Shown here piece after piece: positions 1-6,572 of a stretch of 34,193 nt of DNA. The notes below the pieces were generated by a model. The model saw nothing but the letters and a program-made list of their open reading frames with translations, ran no database searches and had not been told where the DNA came from. The position numbers and the translations under genes are program-made. The stretch is taken from the NCBI GenBank assembly GCA_015487975.1, contig WFOS01000067.1, positions 1-34,193 of the forward strand, read 5' to 3'. Positions within the stretch are counted from its first letter, which is position 1; each line of letters opens with the position of its first letter. This stretch comes from Ardenticatena sp. (GTDB lineage: Bacteria > Chloroflexota > Anaerolineae > Ardenticatenales > Ardenticatenaceae).

Positions 1-45
1 CCCCGCCTGACCTCGAGAGGCACGCACGCCTGACGTGACTTCGAA

Positions 46-74
46 GAGCGACGCACCTGCCAGGTGCGTCGCTC
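46..74. repeat. Perfect palindrome, dispersed-repeat family (variant copy)
   Basis: A 14-bp perfect inverted repeat (GAGCGACGCACCTG / CAGGTGCGTCGCTC) separated by one base. Its core resembles the 33-bp palindromes at 9721-9753 and 13206-13238, which share GCGACGCA and TGCGTCGC arms. It lies in a gene-free stretch next to a longer inverted-repeat arm. Function is unknown; a REP-like or MITE-like hairpin is the simplest reading. Confidence 0.7.
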
Positions 75-126
75 CTCCTAGGAAGGCGGCGTTCTCCAGC
101 GGTGAGCAGGCGTTCCAGGGGAACTG

Positions 127-273
127 GCTGGAAGCGGTGATGGCCCCACTAGGCTCAGGCTGCCCGGTAGATGCGCCACAATACGCCCTCTTCGAGGCCT
201 GGGGCGTCTCTGGCTTGCCTTTTCCACGCTCCGTCTCGTCTCTTCCCCCCCACACGTTTTGGGTCATCACCAG
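127..273. repeat. Left arm of ~147-bp inverted repeat
   Basis: From 127 this sequence matches the reverse complement of the window's final ~148 bp (34046-34193). The first ~80 bases are identical; further out there are a few substitutions and a small indel around a C-run near 246-252. Both arms are open in one frame, giving similar short translations (containing APLGSGCPVDAPQYALF), but no ribosome binding site or family supports a real protein. It is probably a dispersed non-coding repeat of this genome. Confidence 0.85.
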
Positions 274-334
274 TGCTGTGTCGCTTGAAGGAAAAGCAAA
301 ATGCAGAAGGGACAACTATTTTAAGAAACCCCCC

Positions 335-363
335 TTGATTTTTGCCCGCAAATGATGTATTTT
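335..363 (+). promoter_or_regulatory. Putative sigma-70 promoter for the Band 7 gene
   Basis: TTGATT at 335-340 and TATTTT at 358-363 are separated by 17 bp, in an AT-rich patch just upstream of the 487 gene. Called by consensus only. Confidence 0.5.
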
Positions 364-486
364 ATGAAAAAGTTACTTTTGTTACTTGATAACAAGTTTC
401 GTTGCTGATCGGGAGGCGCAATATGCGTATTACCAACGTTGGACCTAGCGATACGAAGGCCCTACTTGTTGAAGAAAGGAGGTTGT

Positions 487-1203
487 ATGAACATCTTGTT
501 CACCGCCATCGTGTTGGTATTGGCCGGCGTCGGTCTCTTTCTTCTGAAATCACGCCTCTACCGACCGCCGCAGGGCTTTCATGCCGTGATTACCCGCTTC
601 GGGTACATACGGCGCTTTGCGTATGATGGTCAGTTCACGCTGTTACAGCCGGGCGAGCGTGTCGAGCGGCTGATCAAAAACGCCTATCGCCCGGTGCGCT
701 TCGAAGTCACGCTGTTCGACCGCCGCTACATCCCCGTTACACTCAGTTTACGTGTCACATACCGCCTCAACCTCGACCGTCTCAATCCCAACTTGTTGCG
801 TTTGCCTTTCGATGTGCAAAATGCGCTCTTTGCTGAATGCGCTCGCGATGCCGTTATTCGCGCGGCAACCGGCTTTACGGTGCACGATTGGTACACCGAA
901 GAAGGGGTAGCGACCTTCAAGCGCCGGATTGTGGCATTGTTGCAGGAGAACACGAATGCCTTTGGCTTCGAAGTTGGTCCCAATGCGGTGCTTATTTTAG
1001 GGTGCCGCCTAGATGAAACGATGGTAGAGGCTGCTGTGCGCCGACTGGTGGCGCCGTGGCAGGCTGATGCGTTGCGCCAACATGTGCAGCCCGTGATCGA
1101 AGCCACGGCGAGCGAAGCGGCTTCACCGCTTTGGACGACGGCGATGCTGGTGCTTTCGGCATTGGAACAAGGTTGGATGCAAGGGCAGGGCCGAGGGCAT
1201 TAG
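487..1203 (+). CDS. Band 7/SPFH (stomatin-like) membrane protein
   Basis: Encodes a 238-residue protein with one N-terminal membrane segment (MNILFTAIVLVLAGVGLFLL) followed by a Band 7/SPFH-type region of beta strands and helices (from about 'GFHAVITRFGYIRRF' to 'GCRLDETMVEAAVRR'). Such proteins scaffold membrane microdomains and often bind membrane proteases; the specific partner here is unknown. The ATG at 487 is preferred because AAAGGAGG lies just upstream (475-482); an in-frame TTG at 439 would add 16 residues without a good ribosome binding site. A short overlapping ORF starting at 423 has its own GGGAGG and could be a leader, but nothing else supports it. The next gene begins 35 bp downstream, suggesting a two-gene operon. 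Confidence 0.75.
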   Translation: MNILFTAIVLVLAGVGLFLLKSRLYRPPQGFHAVITRFGYIRRFAYDGQFTLLQPGERVERLIKNAYRPVRFEVTLFDRRYIPVTLSLRVTYRLNLDRLNPNLLRLPFDVQNALFAECARDAVIRAATGFTVHDWYTEEGVATFKRRIVALLQENTNAFGFEVGPNAVLILGCRLDETMVEAAVRRLVAPWQADALRQHVQPVIEATASEAASPLWTTAMLVLSALEQGWMQGQGRGH

Positions 1204-1238
1204 CGCAGAGCAGGTGTCGAGATGGTACAGGGGGTGGT

Positions 1239-1433
1239 ATGGCTACGATTCATCTGATTTTCATCGTGCTGATTTTTCTCTACATCGTCCTCGTGGTGAT
1301 GAACATGGCAGCATGGCGGGTGGTCATTGTGCATGCGCGGCATACTGTTGACATCGTGGCGGTGTGGGTGGCGCTTTTCTCGGCAATGGCACTCACGGTT
1401 CTGCTGATTTGGCTGCTGGCGCGGTTTTGGTAG
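1239..1433 (+). CDS. Small two-helix membrane protein
   Basis: A 64-residue, very hydrophobic protein (MATIHLIFIVLIFLYIVLVV... to ...TVLLIWLLARFW) with two predicted transmembrane segments joined by a short basic loop (VVIVHARHT). The ATG at 1239 is preceded by a G-rich segment (AGGGGGTGGT) that can act as ribosome binding site. An upstream in-frame start at 1131 would overlap the Band 7 gene and is rejected. I do not recognise a family. It follows the Band 7 gene closely and is probably co-transcribed, so it may work with it at the membrane; this is inference. Confidence 0.6.
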   Translation: MATIHLIFIVLIFLYIVLVVMNMAAWRVVIVHARHTVDIVAVWVALFSAMALTVLLIWLLARFW

Positions 1434-1442
1434 CCCCTCCGG

Positions 1443-1495
1443 CGGCGCCGTGTACGTGTACCAGCAGCCCCCTCCTGCTGCCGTGCGCGGCGCCG
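1443..1495. terminator. Possible bidirectional terminator between convergent genes
   Basis: Nested inverted repeats lie in the 71-bp gap between two convergent genes: an outer imperfect stem built on CGGCGCCG at both ends and an inner CAGCAG/CTGCTG hairpin. T-runs are short, so this is a weaker call than the other terminators in the window. Confidence 0.4.
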
Positions 1496-1504
1496 TTCGT
1501 TTGA

Positions 1505-1951
1505 TTAGCGCAGCCAATGCCAGTAGCCCCACGCGCTGGCAATCCCAATAAGCGCTCCCACAAGCACTTGCAGCGGCGTATGCCCCAATAACTCGCGTAA
1601 TCGCGCCTGGCTAAGGGGGTGCCCTTCGAACAGTTCCGCGAGAATCTGGTTGAGGATATGGGCATGCAACCCCGCGGCTCGCCGAATACCGGCGGCATCA
1701 TACATGACGATGCCGGCAAAAACCACGGTGATGGCGAAGCGCGTATCGTGCAGGCCATGTTGAAGGGCAACACTGGTGGCCAGCCCCGCCACAATAGCGC
1801 TATGCGTGCTGGGCATCCCTCCCGTGCTCCATGCCACCCCGAAGTCCCAATGCCCGGCAATGGCACGGTGGATGATGACCTTGAGAATTTGTGCCAGCAA
1901 CCAGCTCGAGAGTGCAGCCAGCAACACATCGTTTTGTAAGAGTGCTTGCAT
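1505..1951 (-). CDS. Divergent PAP2 family membrane protein (DUF212/YuiD-like)
   Basis: A 148-residue integral membrane protein with the family signature GGMPSTHSAIVAGLA around residues 43-57 and the conserved MYDAAGIRRAAG segment near 83-94. Members are distantly related to PAP2 lipid phosphatases, with an intact S-H motif in the P-S-[ST]-H-S region; their substrate is not firmly established. Length is typical for the family. The ATG at 1951 lies 5 bp after the xseB stop, so it is the last gene of an xseA-xseB-PAP2 minus-strand operon. Confidence 0.85.
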   Translation of the reverse strand: MQALLQNDVLLAALSSWLLAQILKVIIHRAIAGHWDFGVAWSTGGMPSTHSAIVAGLATSVALQHGLHDTRFAITVVFAGIVMYDAAGIRRAAGLHAHILNQILAELFEGHPLSQARLRELLGHTPLQVLVGALIGIASAWGYWHWLR

Positions 1952-1956
1952 AGCCG

Positions 1957-2184
1957 TTATTCACCGTCTTGATTGCTCTGAGAAAGCGAATGTTCTGTTT
2001 CGAGTGTTCGGATGCGTAGTTCTGCTTCTTCCAGGAGTTTTTCGCACAGATTGGCCAGGCGCATCCCTTTTTCATACAAAGCCACGGTTTCGTCAAGCGT
2101 GGGTGTGCCTGTTTCTAGTGCCGAAAGGACTTCTTGCAAGGCAGCGAAGGCTTCTTCGAAAGTGCGTGGTTCCTCATGCGTCAT
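1957..2184 (-). CDS. xseB: Exodeoxyribonuclease VII small subunit
   Basis: A 75-residue acidic helical protein (MTHEEPRTFEEAFAALQEV, then ...LDETVALYEKGMRLANLCE) with the typical XseB layout: an F-E-E-A-x-x-x-L-x-x motif followed by a helix carrying L-x-E-x-x-x-L-Y-E-x-G. Exonuclease VII degrades single-stranded DNA from both ends, with several XseB copies bound to the XseA tail. The ATG at 2184 overlaps the end of xseA by 11 bp, indicating translational coupling; a longer frame starting at 2316 lies inside xseA and is rejected. Confidence 0.93.
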   Translation of the reverse strand: MTHEEPRTFEEAFAALQEVLSALETGTPTLDETVALYEKGMRLANLCEKLLEEAELRIRTLETEHSLSQSNQDGE

Positions 2185-3388
2185 GGTCAGCCTCCTGGCG
2201 TTGGGTTGTGGCGTGAATGGTGCCATCAGAAACATGAATGTGCAACTGGTCGCCGGGGATGACATCGTGAATGGAATGCACAAAGTGCCCGGTGCGGGTG
2301 TTGCGCACCATGGCATACCCGCGTTGCAAGACAGCGTGTGGATCGAGGGCGCGGAGTTGGGCGTGCGCGCCTGTCAATTGAGCGCGTGCCAGATGCAGGC
2401 GTGTGTGTGTATGGTCGGTGAGTCGCTGGCGTCGAAGGGCGACCTCATGTTTCAAACGTTGCAGGTGAGATGTGGGCGCAAGGTGATCCAGGCGTTGCCA
2501 GGCGTGTTCGATATCGCGGTGCCAGTGCACAAGGCGTTGCCGCGCCAGCGTTTCCAGTGCCTGGCGCATGCGTTGAACCTCGGCGAGCAGGTCGGCATGG
2601 TCGGGTGTGGCCATTTCAGCAGCGGCCGAAGGCGTTGGCGCCCGACAATCAGCCGCGAAGTCCACCAGTGTGAAGTCGGTTTCATGGCCGACGCCGGTGA
2701 TGAGCGGCACAGGGCTTTCGGCAACAGTGCGCACGACACGCTCGTCGTTGAACGCCCACAGTTCCTCGATCGACCCACCACCACGTGCCAGCAGAATGAC
2801 ATCCACATTTTCGCGATACAGACGACGGAGCGCGTTGACGATTTGCGGTGGGGCTTCGTCCCCTTGCACGAGTGTGGGGCTGATGATGACTTCGGCGAGC
2901 GGATAGCGCCGATGCAGCACATGCAGAATGTCGCGCAGGGCGGCGGCCTGGAGAGACGTAACGATGCCAATACGACGTGGATAGCGTGGCAAAGGACGTT
3001 TGCGCGCCGTGTCGAACAGCCCTTCGGCGTCCAAGCGGCGTTTGAGGGCGTCGAACTGGGCATAGAGGGCCCCTTGCCCCACAGGTTGCAGGCCTTCTGC
3101 GTAGAGTTGGTAAAGCCCACGTGTGGGGTAGATCCCAATGCGTCCCCAGACAATGACTTCATCGCCATCGAGGGGGTCAACCAAAAGATGGGCAGCGGCG
3201 TTTTTCCACATGACGCACTTCAATTGAGCTTTGCTATCTTTGATGGTGAAGTAGCAATGTCCAGATGACGCACGCGACCAGTTGGAGACTTCACCGCGCA
3301 CCAAAACATGTTGCAAAATCTCATCTTCGTCGAAGAGTGTGCTGATGTAGGTGGTCAATTCACCGACCGACCAGGGTGTCCACTGCAT
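2174..3388 (-). CDS. xseA: Exodeoxyribonuclease VII large subunit
   Basis: A 404-residue catalytic subunit of exonuclease VII. It opens with MQWTPWSVGELTTYISTLF, typical of the N-terminal OB-fold (about residues 5-100, with VRGEVSNWSRASSGHCYF and KCVMWKNAA). The nuclease core follows, containing RRIGIVTSLQAAALRDIL, ILARGGGSIEELWAFND and PLITGVGHETDFTLVDF; a long coiled-coil tail binds XseB. The ATG at 3388 has a GGGAGGTG ribosome binding site; the frame is open to 3682, but that extension runs through a terminator hairpin and part of the neighbouring gene. First gene of the xseA-xseB-PAP2 operon. Roles are in DNA repair and processing of single-stranded DNA. Confidence 0.95.
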   Translation of the reverse strand: MQWTPWSVGELTTYISTLFDEDEILQHVLVRGEVSNWSRASSGHCYFTIKDSKAQLKCVMWKNAAAHLLVDPLDGDEVIVWGRIGIYPTRGLYQLYAEGLQPVGQGALYAQFDALKRRLDAEGLFDTARKRPLPRYPRRIGIVTSLQAAALRDILHVLHRRYPLAEVIISPTLVQGDEAPPQIVNALRRLYRENVDVILLARGGGSIEELWAFNDERVVRTVAESPVPLITGVGHETDFTLVDFAADCRAPTPSAAAEMATPDHADLLAEVQRMRQALETLARQRLVHWHRDIEHAWQRLDHLAPTSHLQRLKHEVALRRQRLTDHTHTRLHLARAQLTGAHAQLRALDPHAVLQRGYAMVRNTRTGHFVHSIHDVIPGDQLHIHVSDGTIHATTQRQEADHDA

Positions 3389-3410
3389 AAACACCTCCCT
3401 CCAAAGAGAA

Positions 3411-3433
3411 GCCGCCGGCACGTCACCGGCGGC
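3411..3433 (-). terminator. Rho-independent-type terminator of the M23 peptidase gene
   Basis: An 8-bp perfect GC stem (GCCGCCGG/CCGGCGGC) with a 7-nt loop, 24 bp after the minus-strand stop at 3457. Read on the minus strand it is followed by a pyrimidine-rich TTCTCTTT. It separates the M23 gene from xseA. Confidence 0.75.
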
Positions 3434-3456
3434 TGGGTATTCGGCTGGTCTTTCGA

Positions 3457-4647
3457 TTAGGGGAGATAGCGCATCGGGTTTTGCCGCACACCATTGTAGA
3501 TGATTTCGAAGTGCACGTGCGGGCCCGTGCTCCGCCCGGTGCTCCCCATCAGGCCGATCAGCTGGCCTTTGCTCACCTGCTGCCCAACCGAAACCTTGAA
3601 AGCACTTTGGTGGGCATAGCGGGTCCGAAATCCATTCCCGTGGTCGATCAACGTCATGTTGCCATAGCCCGTGTTGTCCCAACCGGCGTAGATGACGACG
3701 CCAGCATCGGCGGCATAAATGGGCGTGCCAAAGGCATTCGCAATATCAAGTGCCATATGGCCGCTCCAAGCGTATTGTGTCAGTACACCGGATGTAGGCC
3801 AGATGAAACTGCCGGTGGCGCCCGTGAAGTTGGACGGCGGCGCGATCAACTTTCCTGTCGTCAATGAGGGGCGGGGGCGTGTAAACGGTTTGACCCCCTC
3901 TGGTACCATGATTTTTTGCCCAACCACCAGCTGCGAATCGCGAGTGAGATTGTTCGGCGCCCAGTTGATAATGTCGTCCACAGAGACTTCGTATTTGCGA
4001 GCGATACTTTCCAACGTGTCGCCGGCTTTCACCGTATGCAACACCCCGTCCACAGGTGGGATGATGAGTTGCTGACCGATACGCAGCAAAGCAGGGTTTC
4101 CTTCAAGCTCGGCATTCGCCCAGACGATCGTTTCGGGAGAAAGGCCAAATCGTTCGGCAATGCTAATGGGCGTATCACCAGCACGGACAATGTAGACGAT
4201 GGGTTCGGTGCGTTCGATCGCCGGTTTTTCTTCGGGCACGTTTTCTTCTCGCAAGGAGCCCCAGGTGAATGAGAACGCAGGTGATTCTGTAAGTGTAACT
4301 GCCTGTGGAAGCGTGCGATATCCACGCGAGACGGGGCGTTCTTCTTCGGCGAAAATCGTTGGCATGGCAAAAGTGGGGACGGCAAAGCGCCACTGGCTCA
4401 ATACCATAATCAGCACCATGATGCTGAGCACGGCACCGTGGCTGGTCAGACGTGCCAGCAATGGCTCGTCATGGTACTTTTGGCGCATCCAACGTGCCCA
4501 GACACGGATGCGGCGTTCCCACAGCGCAAGACGGGGAACGGTGAGAAGTGCATCGATGGCTTCGATAGCGTCGTTTTCTGCGGTGTGTTGGCTTTTTTTC
4601 TGTAAAGTATACTCGTCCATATGGTTTGGAATGACCTCTTTGGGCAA
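3457..4647 (-). CDS. LysM-domain M23 metallopeptidase, membrane-anchored
   Basis: A 396-residue envelope protein. Residues 1-65 are cytoplasmic and basic, a membrane segment follows at about 70-95 (HGAVLSIMVLIMVLSQWRF), then two LysM peptidoglycan-binding repeats at about 152-197 (YIVRAGDTPISIAERFGL) and 204-249 (HTVKAGDTLESIARKYEV). A C-terminal M23/LytM peptidase domain spans about 290-396. The zinc-site pattern is intact: H297/D301 (GHMALD), H346, H377 and H379 (HVHFE), so it should be an active endopeptidase in cell-wall remodelling. The start is a TTG at 4647 with a good GAAAGGAG ribosome binding site; an internal ATG at 4620 lacks one. It has its own promoter and terminator. Confidence 0.9.
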   Translation of the reverse strand: MPKEVIPNHMDEYTLQKKSQHTAENDAIEAIDALLTVPRLALWERRIRVWARWMRQKYHDEPLLARLTSHGAVLSIMVLIMVLSQWRFAVPTFAMPTIFAEEERPVSRGYRTLPQAVTLTESPAFSFTWGSLREENVPEEKPAIERTEPIVYIVRAGDTPISIAERFGLSPETIVWANAELEGNPALLRIGQQLIIPPVDGVLHTVKAGDTLESIARKYEVSVDDIINWAPNNLTRDSQLVVGQKIMVPEGVKPFTRPRPSLTTGKLIAPPSNFTGATGSFIWPTSGVLTQYAWSGHMALDIANAFGTPIYAADAGVVIYAGWDNTGYGNMTLIDHGNGFRTRYAHQSAFKVSVGQQVSKGQLIGLMGSTGRSTGPHVHFEIIYNGVRQNPMRYLP

Positions 4648-4675
4648 CTTTGCTCCTTTCTACAAGACCGGCGAT

Positions 4676-4703
4676 ATTATAGAAAGAGCAGAACACTCGA
4701 CAA
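4676..4703 (-). promoter_or_regulatory. Putative sigma-70 promoter of the M23 gene
   Basis: On the minus strand a perfect TATAAT (4676-4681) lies 16 bp downstream of TTGTCG (4698-4703). The -10 box ends 28 bp before the TTG start, and the promoter sits downstream of the rho terminator, so the gene is probably transcribed independently of rho. Confidence 0.6.
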
Positions 4704-4728
4704 ACTGGCCATACTGGCACAAGAGAAA

Positions 4729-4754
4729 AGGATGCCGCCTATAAGCAGCATCCT
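4729..4754 (-). terminator. Terminator after rho
   Basis: On the minus strand AGGATGCTGC pairs with GCGGCATCCT across a short AT loop and is followed by TTTCTCT. It starts 22 bp after the rho stop codon. Confidence 0.75.
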
Positions 4755-4775
4755 CTTTGCAGCAGTCGAGAGAGA

Positions 4776-6356
4776 TCAGATATCGAGATGCAGTGTTGAC
4801 AAGAAATTCTCATTGCTACGCGTTTTCCGCATGCGTTCCAGCAAGGCTTCGACACCTTCCAAGTTGCCAAGCGTCGAAACCATGCGGCGCACCAGCCAGA
4901 CACGTTGGAGCGTATCCTGGTCGAGCAGCAATTCTTCGCGGCGTGTCCCCGAGCGTTCGATATCGATGGCGGGGAAAATGCGCCGTTCGGCCAACCGGCG
5001 GTTGAGGTGGACTTCCATGTTACCGGTACCCTTGAATTCCTCGTAAATGACATCGTCCATACGACTGCCAGTATCGACCAGCGCCGTCGCGATGATAGTG
5101 AGGCTTCCACCTTCTTCGATATTGCGGGCTGCCCCAAAGAAACGCTTGGGCGGGTAGAGGGCTGCCGGGTCAATCCCCCCGGAGAGCGTGCGCCCACTGG
5201 GGGGAACCACAAGGTTGTATGCACGTGTCAGGCGGGTGATCGAGTCAAGGAGAATGACCACGTCGCGCCCCCCTTCCACAAGGCGCTTGGCACGTTCGAG
5301 TGCCATTTCGGCGACACGCACATGGTCTTCCACGGGATCGTCGAATGTGCTTGCCACCACTTCGGCTTCCACCGAACGGTCCATATCGGTAACTTCTTCG
5401 GGACGTTCGCCAATCAGCACCACCATCAAGTGCAAATCATTGTAGTTGGCGGCCATACCGTTGGCGATGTCTTTCAGCAGCGTCGTCTTCCCAGCTTTTG
5501 GGGGTGAGACGATCAGCCCACGCTGTCCGCGTCCGATGGGTGCAATCAGGTCGAGCACGCGCGTCGAGAGAATGTGAGGCTTCGTTTCGAGTTTGATTTG
5601 CTCGTTGGGGAAGATGGGCGTCAGGCGGTCGAAATATGGGCGACGTTTGGCCGCTTCGGGGTCCAACCCGTTGACGGCCTCGACACGCAAAAGCCCATAG
5701 TATTTTTCGGTTTCTTTGGGAGGGCGAACCTGGCCTGTGACCATGTCACCGGTGCGTAAGCCAAAGCGACGAATCTGGCTTTGGGAGACATAGACATCTT
5801 TGGGGCCAGGTTTCATGCGCTCACTACGCAAGAACCCGATACCATCCGACGTGACTTCAAGAATGCCACCGCCGAGCATGTAGCCTTGGGCTTCGGCTTT
5901 GGCTTGCAACAGGCGGAAGATGAGTTCGTCTTTTTTGAGGCGACTGAACCCACTGAGCCCGACTTCACGCGCCAGCTCACGCAATTCACTCAACGTCATA
6001 CGTTCCAGGTTGGCAATGTCCAGCGAGAAGAGTGGAGAAGGTGGCACATCGATGTCGAAGTCACTGGTGTAGGGTGGACGCGGTTGACGTGTGGTGAGTG
6101 TGGGCGGACTGGATGTTCCAGTGGATTGTTTTTTGAGCCCAGAGTCTTGCGATGCTGATTCTTCGGATTCGTTTTCCTGAGCCTGCTTATTTGCCGCCAA
6201 TGTGCCTTCGGAAACGGCAGTGGCCTTGTCTTCTTCTGATTGCGGTGCAGATACTGATGTTTCCGCACGCTCGTCTGACGTATCGAGAGATGTATCCGTT
6301 GGTGTTTCGACAGCGTCCATCACTTCACTTTCTTCTGTTTTTTTCTTTCGTGGCAT
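4776..6356 (-). CDS. rho: Transcription termination factor Rho
   Basis: A 526-residue ATP-dependent RNA translocase that terminates transcription. Residues 1 to about 110 form a highly acidic, low-complexity extension (Glu/Ser/Thr-rich) not found in the ~420-residue E. coli protein but common in several other phyla. A Rho_N/SAP-like helical segment follows ([20 protein letters not shown]), then the RNA-binding OB domain ([11 protein letters not shown] onwards) and the RecA-like motor with Walker [10 protein letters not shown] at about 285-292, [13 protein letters not shown] and the [12 protein letters not shown] loop. The ATG at 6356 has AAGGAG eight bases upstream; an ATG 36 bp further upstream has no comparable site. 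It is monocistronic with its own terminator. Confidence 0.96.
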   Translation of the reverse strand: MPRKKKTEESEVMDAVETPTDTSLDTSDERAETSVSAPQSEEDKATAVSEGTLAANKQAQENESEESASQDSGLKKQSTGTSSPPTLTTRQPRPPYTSDFDIDVPPSPLFSLDIANLERMTLSELRELAREVGLSGFSRLKKDELIFRLLQAKAEAQGYMLGGGILEVTSDGIGFLRSERMKPGPKDVYVSQSQIRRFGLRTGDMVTGQVRPPKETEKYYGLLRVEAVNGLDPEAAKRRPYFDRLTPIFPNEQIKLETKPHILSTRVLDLIAPIGRGQRGLIVSPPKAGKTTLLKDIANGMAANYNDLHLMVVLIGERPEEVTDMDRSVEAEVVASTFDDPVEDHVRVAEMALERAKRLVEGGRDVVILLDSITRLTRAYNLVVPPSGRTLSGGIDPAALYPPKRFFGAARNIEEGGSLTIIATALVDTGSRMDDVIYEEFKGTGNMEVHLNRRLAERRIFPAIDIERSGTRREELLLDQDTLQRVWLVRRMVSTLGNLEGVEALLERMRKTRSNENFLSTLHLDI

Positions 6357-6396
6357 TGTTTCGACTCCTTGTTCCCCCATTTCAATCGGCATAGAA

Positions 6397-6413
6397 GCAT
6401 AGAGTCTCTATGC
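6397..6413. promoter_or_regulatory. Perfect inverted repeat in the rho leader
   Basis: GCATAGAG-T-CTCTATGC lies about 40 bp upstream of the rho start. It could be an operator or a small leader hairpin; rho genes are often autoregulated, but nothing here shows the mechanism. The rest of the 6414-6572 gap shows only a small GTCAGG/CCTGAC hairpin at 6504-6520. Confidence 0.35.
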
Positions 6414-6572
6414 ACATTTGCAGGAGAATGGGTGTGTTGTCCATTCTGAATCTCATTTGTCATTGTCATGGAGACAGAGACCTACCCCGGGCTTGGAGAT
6501 ACCGTCAGGCACTCCCTGACATCTTATGTGGAAGCAGCACGGGGGAATTTCATTTGCTCTTTTGAATTGTAA

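Larger units (their letters stand above)
1..422. other. Gene-free repeat-bearing region
   Basis: No convincing gene was seen. The stretch holds the small palindrome at 46-74, the inverted-repeat arm at 127-273 and, from about 335, the promoter of the Band 7 gene. The sequence turns AT-rich after about 300, as expected for a promoter region. Confidence 0.6.

Noticed and set aside
35-355. A possible 106-residue protein on the left repeat
   Set aside because: It runs through the palindrome and the repeat, has no ribosome binding site, and its similarity to a frame in the right arm only reflects the nucleotide repeat.
2012-3268. A 418-codon plus-strand open frame
   Set aside because: Antisense to xseA and xseB.
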